Assembly: GCA_963827735.1 (NCBI GenBank)
Contig: CAWHBO010000003.1
Span: 372,001-436,000, forward strand
Length of the DNA: 64,000 bases
From: CAWHBO01 sp963827735
GTDB taxonomy: Bacteria > Patescibacteriota > Patescibacteriia > Patescibacteriales > UBA12075
Reading direction: 5' to 3'
In this document: one piece after another, positions 42,917 through 48,851 of the stretch
Layout: each line of letters starts with the position of its first letter
How positions within the stretch are numbered: the first letter of the stretch is position 1
The notes under the pieces: model-generated
What the model saw: the letters and a program-made list of their open reading frames with translations, nothing else
Told to the model about the DNA's origin: nothing
Databases searched by the model: none
Translations under genes and position numbers: made by a program

Positions 42917-42949
42917 AAAAGGATAGATATTTAAGACATCTATCCTTTT
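42917..42949. terminator. Bidirectional terminator behind the FtsK-gamma gene
   Basis: AAAAGGATAGAT and ATCTATCCTTTT form a perfect 12-bp stem with a 9-base loop. On the minus strand it is followed by TT-rich sequence and separates the FtsK-gamma transcript from the restriction operon promoter. Confidence 0.85.
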
Positions 42950-42978
42950 AAATTTCCGTAAATTTCAGTTAACAGAAA

Positions 42979-43299
42979 TTATTTACTTCTTTTTTTATAT
43001 ATGACCTTCCTTGGAATACCTCCCTTAGCAGGTCCAACAATTCCATCTTCCTCAAGCTTATCAATCAAGGTGGAGGCACGTGCAAAACCAATAAGAAATT
43101 TGCTTTGCAGAAAAGTAGCACTGGCTTTACCGGATTTTATTACCAATTTTTTTGCATCTTCATACAGATCATCTGTTTGGTCATCAGCCGGCTTTTCAAC
43201 TCTTTTAAGAGACCGATCGAAATATCCGCTGACTTTTTTCATTTCTCCCAAGATTTCATCAAGCGTTTTTTGAATTTTATCCAATTTATCGTTTTTCAT
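42979..43299 (-). CDS. Stand-alone FtsK gamma (winged-helix) domain protein
   Basis: A 106-residue protein. Residues 45-102 (LYEDAKKLVIKSGKASATFLQSKFLIGFARASTLIDKLEEDGIVGPAKGG) match the C-terminal gamma domain of FtsK/SpoIIIE closely; that domain reads polar DNA motifs (KOPS/SRS) and activates XerD. The motor domain is absent, and a charged coiled-coil-like N-terminus replaces it. The host ftsK begins at 63584. It is the last gene of a three-gene minus-strand transcript of the integrative element. Possible roles are segregation of the element or interference with host FtsK loading. Confidence 0.8.
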   Translation of the reverse strand: MKNDKLDKIQKTLDEILGEMKKVSGYFDRSLKRVEKPADDQTDDLYEDAKKLVIKSGKASATFLQSKFLIGFARASTLIDKLEEDGIVGPAKGGIPRKVIYKKRSK

Positions 43300-43332
43300 A
43301 TTAATTATTGTTTAAACGTAAAAATCTTTTAT

Positions 43333-43680
43333 TTATTCTATTACGCTCGCGCCATTAATATAAGGGTGTTTGGGATTTTCTTTTGTATACACCTGGCTCT
43401 TTGAAACAGAGCGCTGTTTCAAATTATCAGCAACTATTTTATTTAAATATTTTTTTATTTCTCTCGCACGTTGCCCGCTCCAATTACTTGCACTTGATAA
43501 AAAATACAATACTATGCTTTTAGCGTCGTCTTGTCCATACTTATCATTAATATTTTTAACGCAACGCATAGCCTCCAAATAATGCTTTGCATGCGGATCT
43601 ATATTTTTCCAGTCTTCAATGATTATATTTGCTATCTGATTAATTTTAAATTTTGAATAATCTGTATTCATGCTTTTCAT
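43333..43680 (-). CDS. Hypothetical helical protein of the integrative element
   Basis: An unrecognised 115-residue protein, mostly helical. Distinct features are DPHAKHYLEAMRCVKNINDKYGQDDAKSIVLYFLSSASNWSG and a basic stretch GQRAREIKKYLNKI, followed by a polar tail. There is no membrane segment or known catalytic motif. Met4 (43671) is an alternative start. It lies 7 bases behind the small membrane-protein gene and 33 bases before the FtsK-gamma gene. Confidence 0.6.
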   Translation of the reverse strand: MKSMNTDYSKFKINQIANIIIEDWKNIDPHAKHYLEAMRCVKNINDKYGQDDAKSIVLYFLSSASNWSGQRAREIKKYLNKIVADNLKQRSVSKSQVYTKENPKHPYINGASVIE

Positions 43681-43687
43681 TTATTTT

Positions 43688-43888
43688 TTAATCTCTTAAT
43701 CCCTTTCCATTTAAACAATGTTGATAGGCATTATTGAATTGCTCGATGGCAAGATTTTTGTTGTCCTCTAAAAGTTTTTCAACTTTTTTAGAACAACTCA
43801 TCCTGATAAACGAAGGTCTAAGTGAATACCAACAAAAAAGAAAGAAAGAAAGCAAAATAATTGATAAAATTGTTATTTTCTTTTTCAT
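43688..43888 (-). CDS. Small membrane or secreted protein
   Basis: An unrecognised 66-residue protein starting MKKKITILSIILLSFFLFCWYSLRPSF, a basic start and one hydrophobic helix (an anchor or uncleaved signal), followed by a short polar domain with three Cys (C55-like spacing across SCSKK and QHCLNG). The frame is open upstream to 43972 but that part runs into the structured leader RNA, so the start at 43888 is preferred. No Shine-Dalgarno site is present. Confidence 0.5.
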   Translation of the reverse strand: MKKKITILSIILLSFFLFCWYSLRPSFIRMSCSKKVEKLLEDNKNLAIEQFNNAYQHCLNGKGLRD

Positions 43889-43917
43889 AATAAATTTTGT
43901 TAAATATTTTTTAAATA

Positions 43918-44056
43918 CAAAAAAGGACAGCCGAGTGTTCACCCACAACGGTAACTCCCAAAGGAATCCCAATTATGGAACTCGACTGCCCGTCTCTACC
44001 CGTAATTGGATAGTTAGGACAGCCCCTTTGGAAATATTAAGTTGTGGGTGAACACT
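43918..44056 (-). ncRNA. Structured leader RNA 1 (pseudoknot plus terminator)
   Basis: On the minus strand stem S1 (AGTGTTCACCCACAAC, 44056-44041, with 43949-43934) is a perfect 16-bp pairing. Stem S2 joins GGGCAGTCGAGT (43991-43980, inside the S1 loop) to ACTCGGCTGTCC (43936-43925, outside) with G-U pairs and ends in TTTTTT, so S1 and S2 interlock as a pseudoknot or compete over three bases. Smaller pairings CCAAAGG / CCTTTGG and CCAATTA / TAATTGG lie in the loop. A promoter abuts the 5' edge. No known RNA family was recognised. Confidence 0.65.
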
Positions 44057-44059
44057 TTT

Positions 44060-44088
44060 AATTTACACCCAAATCTTATAAAAATCAA
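44060..44088 (-). promoter_or_regulatory. Promoter of leader RNA 1
   Basis: On the minus strand TTGATT, a 17-base spacer and TAAATT place the start site within a few bases of the 5' edge of leader RNA 1. Confidence 0.5.
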
Positions 44089-44154
44089 CTTCTATCAATT
44101 TGAAAATAAAAATAAATTGAGCTAAAATATAATTAAATATTTATATGTAAATTT

Positions 44155-45006
44155 ATGTCACAAAAAAAAGATAACGAAATACTAAATACAATTAGAGCGG
44201 GCTTTTTGTATGGCCTAGTTAAATCTACGGAAAATTCTAAAGGCAAAGAAATAACAGTCTGCTTGGGAGACCGTGATGATCTAATCGGTCCAGGTGTGAT
44301 TGATGAATACCTATACGAGTTAAAGGGAAAAAAAATTATAAAAAGTTTTAATCTTTTTACTAAAAAAAGAGATTACTTGCCACCAAAAAAGCCGTCCAAT
44401 CTAGAAATAAATTATGACCCGGATTGCTACAAAGAATATCTGCAAAGCAAGGAGCATTATGACGATGATTATAAAATGAGATGTGATGAAATCTACTGCG
44501 CAAAAATTCAAAAAGTAGACTTAGATATTTCGGCTCTTAAGAGTGAACTCGGTAAATTAAACTATTCTCAACCCGATTTGCACCAAAAAATATCTTTTTG
44601 CAAAACAGATTATCTTTTTAACAAAGATAATCTAACCGGGGAATTAAAAATTACCGGCATAGAAAGTATTTATTTTCAAGATAAAAGGGCCGTCATAATC
44701 AATTATTTTTTCGAAAGAGGCAAAACAAATAGAGACTTCTATGATTTTAATAATTTTAATGACTATATAGAACACGGAAGTATTAAAATAAAAAATTATT
44801 ACGACCAACAGAATAACAAGCTAAATAAAAAATATACTGATTCCCAAAATTTTCGTGTCGATATCGGTGGAATAAATGACCGAATAAAAAAAACTACCGA
44901 TAACAAATATGAAGGTATAATTGAACTAAAAGAAAAAATATCTGGTTACCCAAAAGAAATAAATTCATACAGATATAACCTTATGATCAGAGGAATTAAA
45001 CGATAG
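44155..45006 (+). CDS. Hypothetical 283-residue protein of the integrative element
   Basis: I do not recognise this protein. It is soluble and charged, rich in Lys, Asp, Asn and Tyr. The first 65 residues (NEILNTIRAGFLYGLVKS ... VIDEYLYELKGKKIIKSF) look like a small helical or winged-helix domain, and a central part with YDPDCYKEYLQSKEHYDDDYKMRCDEIYCAK is strongly acidic. It has its own terminator and is divergent from leader RNA 1. A regulatory or accessory role in the element is possible, but nothing in the sequence proves it. Confidence 0.6.
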   Translation: MSQKKDNEILNTIRAGFLYGLVKSTENSKGKEITVCLGDRDDLIGPGVIDEYLYELKGKKIIKSFNLFTKKRDYLPPKKPSNLEINYDPDCYKEYLQSKEHYDDDYKMRCDEIYCAKIQKVDLDISALKSELGKLNYSQPDLHQKISFCKTDYLFNKDNLTGELKITGIESIYFQDKRAVIINYFFERGKTNRDFYDFNNFNDYIEHGSIKIKNYYDQQNNKLNKKYTDSQNFRVDIGGINDRIKKTTDNKYEGIIELKEKISGYPKEINSYRYNLMIRGIKR

Positions 45007-45034
45007 AGCCTCGATATACTGTTGATAATATTAG

Positions 45035-45064
45035 AAACGCCCAAATTTTTGGGTGTTTTTTTAT
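45035..45064 (+). terminator. Terminator behind the 283-residue protein gene
   Basis: AAACGCCCAAA and TTTGGGTGTTT form an 11-bp stem (one G-U pair) around two bases, followed by a T-run. Confidence 0.88.
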
Positions 45065-45137
45065 TACAAAATTCCATGGAGCTTCCAATAGAATTAAAGT
45101 TAAAATTTAGAGACAATATAAGCATATTAATAACACT

Positions 45138-45380
45138 ATGAAAAATTTAAATAAAAATATTTTTAAAACGAAAGACCAATATATAGCAAGCACTTTATAT
45201 ACACTTGGTGCCAAACTTCATTCTACTGAATGGTCCGGGCGTGAGTGCTTTTTTGTATTTGAAAATCTAGGTCAATGCAAAAAAATAGTAACGGGATATT
45301 TTTCTGGCGAACTCCTTGTTGATCCTCGTATATTATTCGATAGCTTCAAAACAATAAAAACAATATTATTCAACAAATAA
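45138..45380 (+). CDS. DUF5659-like small protein
   Basis: An 80-residue protein of the pattern FKTKDQYIASTLYTLGAKLHSTEWSGRECFFVFENLGQCKKIVTGYFSGELLVDPRILFDSFKTIKT. As recalled, it resembles the DUF5659 family of small proteins found in Patescibacteria mobile elements. It is probably a single alpha/beta domain of unknown role. It is the first of a run of plus-strand genes leading to the recombinase, 24 bases before the helix-turn-helix gene. Confidence 0.55.
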   Translation: MKNLNKNIFKTKDQYIASTLYTLGAKLHSTEWSGRECFFVFENLGQCKKIVTGYFSGELLVDPRILFDSFKTIKTILFNK

Positions 45381-45404
45381 AAATACAATTTATTTTATAT
45401 TTAT

Positions 45405-45902
45405 ATGAGAAAATTTTGGTTAAACGATGCTTTCGTTGATAAATATGCCCGTGATTTATCGGTTTACGAACAAGTTATATATATTGCGTTATGCCGCCAT
45501 TGCAACAAAAACAATACAACATTCGTGGGCTGCAGATTGATAGCTACAAAATTAAGTATTGATAAAAATACAGTTTCTAAAATGATACGAAGTTTGGTAA
45601 AAAAAGGATGGGTGGAAAAAAAGGAAAAAAGAAGAAATGGGTCGTATCTTCTGAAGATATACAGCGTATCACCCCGCTATACACGACCGTCTGAAGAAGA
45701 CATACCGAAGGAATTAGGGAATAAAATTAAGGACAAGGATAATAAAAATTATTTTACAGATTCCGACAAAAACGAACAAACCCAAACACGACGCTCCTCG
45801 GCATGCTACGGTTTTGGGCATATAAGTAAAATAATAAACAAAAATCCTCTATCCAAAGAAAATGATTCTTCGGCAATGTCGGACCATGAATCCATGATAT
45901 AA
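45405..45902 (+). CDS. Helix-turn-helix protein, possible replication or regulatory factor
   Basis: A 165-residue protein. Residues 1-95 form a winged helix-turn-helix (LSVYEQVIYIALCRHCNKNNTTFVGCRLIATKLSIDKNTVSKMIRSLVKKGWVEKKEKRRNGSYLLKIYSV) of the HTH_36 type, used by phage and plasmid replication initiators and by regulators. The last 65 residues are charged and probably disordered. Together with the iteron-like array 400 bases downstream it is the best candidate for a DNA-binding initiator or repressor of the element. Confidence 0.7.
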   Translation: MRKFWLNDAFVDKYARDLSVYEQVIYIALCRHCNKNNTTFVGCRLIATKLSIDKNTVSKMIRSLVKKGWVEKKEKRRNGSYLLKIYSVSPRYTRPSEEDIPKELGNKIKDKDNKNYFTDSDKNEQTQTRRSSACYGFGHISKIINKNPLSKENDSSAMSDHESMI

Positions 45903-45983
45903 ATAACTGCATAAAACAATCAAAATTTTAATTCTGCGCGACCAAAAATAAATATATGATGTTTGTGCCGTGCAACAAAATTT

Positions 45984-46271
45984 ATGATAGAAGAAATCAA
46001 AAAATACGTTAAATTTTTCAGGGCGAAAAAATTCAGAATACGAACAATGTTTCTCAGATTGAGAAAATTATTAAAATTTAATGGCTGGTCAGATATTGTT
46101 TTGCTTGAAAGCATCGTCGTTAGCTTGATTGAATTGGGAGAAAAATATTCAAAAAATGAAATATATGCAGCCTTCAAACTGGTAGACAGGGATGATTATT
46201 GCCTAAGTGATAAAAGAGGCATATTAAAAAATTTATTAATCAATACAAATAACAAATCTACCTTTAATTAA
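45984..46271 (+). CDS. Hypothetical basic protein of the integrative element
   Basis: An unrecognised 95-residue protein when started at Met 45984 (MIEEIKKYVKFFRAKKFRIRTMFLRL). The frame is also open from 45963. It is very basic in the first 40 residues (RIRTMFLRLRKLLKFNGW) and then has SDIVLLESIVVSLIELGEKYSKNEIYAAFKLVDRDDY, a helical domain. It could bind DNA near the downstream repeat array, but no family is identified. Confidence 0.5.
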   Translation: MIEEIKKYVKFFRAKKFRIRTMFLRLRKLLKFNGWSDIVLLESIVVSLIELGEKYSKNEIYAAFKLVDRDDYCLSDKRGILKNLLINTNNKSTFN

Positions 46272-46278
46272 TAGCCAA

Positions 46279-46470
46279 CCTCTCTTATAGGTGCGAAAAA
46301 ATTCAATAAGTGAGAGGTGTTTTCCCCCTTTATAGGCCGCCGAAAAGTCACGTTACTTAGAAAATATTTTGCTCCTTTTTAGGCATTGCAAAACTCCCAT
46401 AATCAAGAATATTTTCTTCTTTTATAGGCCGCTTGAAAGTCGGCTTATAAAAAATATTTTCCTCCCATAG
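46279..46470 (+). repeat. Iteron-like array of four degenerate 45-47-base direct repeats
   Basis: Each unit begins with a CTCCTTTTATAGGCCGC-like block and ends with an AGAAAATATTTTC-like block. The TATAGG-type core occurs at about 46286, 46331, 46378 and 46423, spacing 45, 47 and 45 bases, with a partial fifth unit near 46462. Unit 1 can also form a hairpin (ACCTCTC / GAGAGGT). Spaced direct repeats behind a helix-turn-helix gene resemble replication iterons or recombinase arm sites. Confidence 0.65.
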
Positions 46471-46509
46471 AAACAACAAACTTCAACAAATATATTGTAA
46501 ATTAATTTA

Positions 46510-46668
46510 ATGATCACCTTATCCAAATACAAAGAATTGTTAGGCGACGAAGCTCAATGGTTAACTGATGAGGAAATTGAGCATATTCGTGATATTCAAT
46601 ATAGGTTTGCTGAACTAGCTTTTGAATTTTGGATGAGCAAAAAAGCTAAGAATCTTGAAAACAATTAA
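46510..46668 (+). CDS. Small acidic protein upstream of the recombinase
   Basis: A 52-residue open frame (MITLSKYKELLGDEAQWLTD ... FWMSKKAKNLENN) of good coding quality. It is helical, with the conserved-looking pattern LSKYKELLG, TDEEIEHIRDIQ and AELAFEFW. From memory, similar small proteins lie before recombinases in other Patescibacteria elements. The recombinase promoter overlaps its 3' end. Function is unknown; a recombination directionality or regulatory role is possible. Confidence 0.6.
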   Translation: MITLSKYKELLGDEAQWLTDEEIEHIRDIQYRFAELAFEFWMSKKAKNLENN

Positions 46669-46683
46669 TTATTTTGCTAAAAT
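46655..46683 (+). promoter_or_regulatory. Promoter of leader RNA 2 and the recombinase
   Basis: TTGAAA, a 17-base spacer and TAAAAT place the start site at about 46690, exactly at the 5' edge of leader RNA 2. Confidence 0.6.
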
Positions 46684-46688
46684 AAAAC

Positions 46689-46815
46689 TGGACACAACTA
46701 TAACTTAACGGATTTTTATTGCCATAATTAATTTTGTGGCACGAAAAGGGAGCAGTCTCTGTTTCAACTTCCGTTAAGGTAGTTGTGTCCAACAGATAAA
46801 CTGCTCCCTTTTATA
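46689..46815 (+). ncRNA. Structured leader RNA 2 (pseudoknot plus terminator) before the recombinase
   Basis: Stem S1 pairs TGGACACAACTA (46689-46700) and CTTAACGGA (46704-46712) with TCCGTTAAG (46770-46778) and TAGTTGTGTCCA (46780-46791). Inside its loop lies hairpin TGCCA / TGGCA. Stem S2 pairs AAAAGGGAGCAGT (46744-46756) with ACTGCTCCCTTTT (46800-46812), crossing S1. The layout, promoter distance and several words (CACAACT, GTTGTG, GGG-x-GCAGT / ACTGC-x-CCC) match leader RNA 1. S2 with its U-run looks like a terminator. The ATG of the recombinase follows 7 bases later without a Shine-Dalgarno sequence. Confidence 0.65.
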
Positions 46816-46822
46816 TTAAAAT

Positions 46823-48364
46823 ATGATAACAACAAATTTTAAAAAAGGAATAATTTATTACCGGGTTTCCACCGAGGATCAGGCACAGTTTGGTGTAAGC
46901 CTTGAACAACAAAGAAAAAACTGTATTGAATACGCAGAAAGGCGTGGCATAGAGATATTAAAAACATTCCACGATGACGGAGTTTCGGCAAAAACAATTG
47001 ATAGGCCAAGCCTTAAAGAATTACTTAACTATTGCGAAAAAAATTACAGACGAATAGATTGCTTGATCGTTTACAAAGTTGATCGTTTATCAAGAAACAC
47101 AAATGACTATACAAGCATCCTGTGTCGTTTGAATAAAATGAAAATTCAATTAATTTCTACTTCTGAATCTGCAATAGACGAAACTCCATCTGGAAAACTA
47201 AACGGCAACATGATGGCTGCCTTTGCGCAGTTTGATAATGACATGAAGAGCGAGCGCGTATCAGCATGCATGATGGAAAAAATTAAGCAAGGAGTATGGT
47301 GCTGGAAGGCTCCCATCGGATATGTAAATACGCTAGATAGCCAAAACCATAAAATAATAGCTCTTGATGTAAACCGATCGCATCTGATAACTTGGGCTTT
47401 TGAAAAATTCGCCACCGGGATATATCCGCTTGAAGAAGTTAGAACTATGGTTAACAAGAAAGGCTTAACTTCTTGGCGAGGCAAGGAGATATCTAAACAA
47501 ACTATGTATAAAATAATTAATAATAAATTTTATATCGGCGTAATGACCACAGGGAAAGAAGAATATCCCGGCAGTCACGAAAAGTTAACCGATGAAGCAA
47601 TTTATTATAAATGCCAGAGTGTTTTATCAGGAAATAGCCGGGGCGAGTGCATTTCCATAAATCGTGCTTGTGAGGCTTTTCCGCTAAGACATTTTGTTCT
47701 ATGCGCATATTGCGGGCGGCCACTGACCGGTTACTTCTCAACCGGGAAATGCGGAGGAAAATACCCTTACTACGGATGCTACAATAAAGATTGTTCATCA
47801 AAAAAATCCATTGCGAAGAAAGGCATGGAAAAGGATTTTGTTGGATATTTGAAAAAAATTACTCCCAAGGTTACTTTTTTAAACAGCTTCAAAGCGGTAA
47901 TTATTGATGTCTGGCAAAAAAAATATCAGGAAATCAACCAAGCCAGAAATTATCTAGCTCAAAAAATCGATCAGCTTGAAGAAGAAAAATTAAAATTAAT
48001 TGAAATGAAGAAAAAAGAACTATTTAACGATGAGGATTTTAAAATGGCTTTCGAAAAAGTTAAAAAAGAGATAGCCGACAAACAGGCAGATATATTTGGT
48101 ATGAAGCTTGAAAGTTTTAATGTCGATCAAGCCGTTAGTTATGTTTTTGATTTCATAGCTACTATCCCTGAATTTTGGGAGCAGGCGACTTACCAGCAAC
48201 AGATTAAATTACAGAGTTTAATTTTTCCAGAAAAACCTATTTATGACTTAAATGAATTTAGAACCCCTGTTCTTTCTCCAATATTAGAAACCAAAAAGGA
48301 ATTGGCTAACGCCAATTCCTCAATTGTGATCCCTGGGGGAATCGAACCCCCGTTGCAAGGATGA
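46823..48364 (+). CDS. Large serine recombinase (integrase)
   Basis: A 513-residue site-specific recombinase. The resolvase-type catalytic domain (1-150) has IIYYRVSTEDQ with Ser16 as nucleophile, and YKVDRLSRN; the recombinase domain (165-280) and a zinc ribbon (CAYCGRPLTGYF ... CGGKYPYYGCYNKDC) follow, then a coiled coil (YLAQKIDQLEEEKLKLIEMKKKEL). It cuts and exchanges attP and attB in the cytoplasm. The last residues (VIPGGIEPPLQG) are encoded inside the tRNA-Glu gene on the other strand, which marks the attachment site. Transcription passes through leader RNA 2. Confidence 0.94.
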   Translation: MITTNFKKGIIYYRVSTEDQAQFGVSLEQQRKNCIEYAERRGIEILKTFHDDGVSAKTIDRPSLKELLNYCEKNYRRIDCLIVYKVDRLSRNTNDYTSILCRLNKMKIQLISTSESAIDETPSGKLNGNMMAAFAQFDNDMKSERVSACMMEKIKQGVWCWKAPIGYVNTLDSQNHKIIALDVNRSHLITWAFEKFATGIYPLEEVRTMVNKKGLTSWRGKEISKQTMYKIINNKFYIGVMTTGKEEYPGSHEKLTDEAIYYKCQSVLSGNSRGECISINRACEAFPLRHFVLCAYCGRPLTGYFSTGKCGGKYPYYGCYNKDCSSKKSIAKKGMEKDFVGYLKKITPKVTFLNSFKAVIIDVWQKKYQEINQARNYLAQKIDQLEEEKLKLIEMKKKELFNDEDFKMAFEKVKKEIADKQADIFGMKLESFNVDQAVSYVFDFIATIPEFWEQATYQQQIKLQSLIFPEKPIYDLNEFRTPVLSPILETKKELANANSSIVIPGGIEPPLQG

Positions 48365-48398
48365 AAACCTCGCGTCCTAACCACTAGACGAAGGGACC
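48327..48398 (-). tRNA. tRNA-Glu (anticodon TTC), likely attachment site
   Basis: The minus strand gives acceptor GGTCCCT / AGGGATC, anticodon stem GCGAGG / CCTTGC with loop TTTTCAT (anticodon TTC), and T-arm CGGGGGTTCGATTCCCCCA. CCA is not encoded. The recombinase coding region covers its 3' half, so the element is inserted at or next to this tRNA. No duplicate of the tRNA 3' end was seen elsewhere in the window. Confidence 0.93.
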
Positions 48399-48404
48399 AA
48401 GATG

Positions 48405-48668
48405 TTACTCTCCTTGTTCTTTCGCTGAATACTTATGGATTACCTCGTATAACTCTTTAACCAAATCTCCGGAAACACTTAGCTTCTTTGCGGCAAAAGC
48501 TAGTTCTTTGGCGTGATCATCGTGTCTTTTTTGATCAATTGCCGGAAGCCCTGCTTTTTTTTTGATTCCGCCAATCTGCCTTATCACCCCCATCCGCTCT
48601 TCCAGCAAGCTGAGAATCGCTCGGTCAATCTCATCTATCTCACTTCGTAGATTTGTAAGCTTTTCCAT
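48405..48668 (-). CDS. Chorismate mutase (AroQ type)
   Basis: An 87-residue all-helical chorismate mutase: MEKLTNLRSEIDEIDRAILSLLEERMGVIRQIGGIKKKAGLPAIDQKRHDDHAKEL carries the Arg/Lys set of the AroQ fold. It converts chorismate to prephenate. The frame is open to 48749, but the upstream part is a hydrophobic stretch unlike the family, so the ATG at 48668 is chosen. The position of the usual active-site Glu appears as His or Asp here. No other aromatic-pathway gene is nearby. It lies 6 bases from tRNA-Glu. Confidence 0.78.
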   Translation of the reverse strand: MEKLTNLRSEIDEIDRAILSLLEERMGVIRQIGGIKKKAGLPAIDQKRHDDHAKELAFAAKKLSVSGDLVKELYEVIHKYSAKEQGE

Positions 48669-48772
48669 GTAATATAGGGTTAGAATAAAAAAATATAGCC
48701 CCTGGTTGAGGACTAAAATCAGTATAAACAATAATCTTAATCTAGTCAAGAATCAGGGGCGGCCCCTTAGCC

Positions 48773-48801
48773 TTGCCAAATTCATTTCCTTCGTGTATAA
48801 T
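48773..48801 (+). promoter_or_regulatory. Promoter of uvrA
   Basis: TTGCCA, a 17-base spacer and a perfect TATAAT lie 51 bases before the uvrA start codon. Confidence 0.65.
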
Positions 48802-48851
48802 AGACTTCGTTGTAATTAATTAAAAGCGGTAAAATCCGCAAATTTAAATAT

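Noticed and set aside
43935..44055. Integron attC site
   Set aside because: The outer arms end in CACAAC / GTTGTG but do not match the RYYYAAC / GTTRRRY core pattern, and no integron tyrosine integrase is present.
43918..44056. tRNA-like gene within leader RNA 1
   Set aside because: A D-arm-like TAATTGGATAGTTAGGAC word is present, but no cloverleaf with acceptor and T-arm could be formed.
46279..46470. CRISPR array reading of the regular repeats
   Set aside because: Units are degenerate along their whole length with no clean repeat/spacer division, and no cas gene is nearby.
44060..46690. Transposon bounded by the two leader RNAs as terminal inverted repeats
   Set aside because: The two structures share layout and short words only, not contiguous sequence, and each has its own promoter, which fits leaders better than transposon ends.
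32405..48326. Duplicate tRNA-Glu 3' end as the left attachment site
   Set aside because: Scanning for the T-arm and acceptor sequence of tRNA-Glu found no second copy in the window, so the island boundary is left open.
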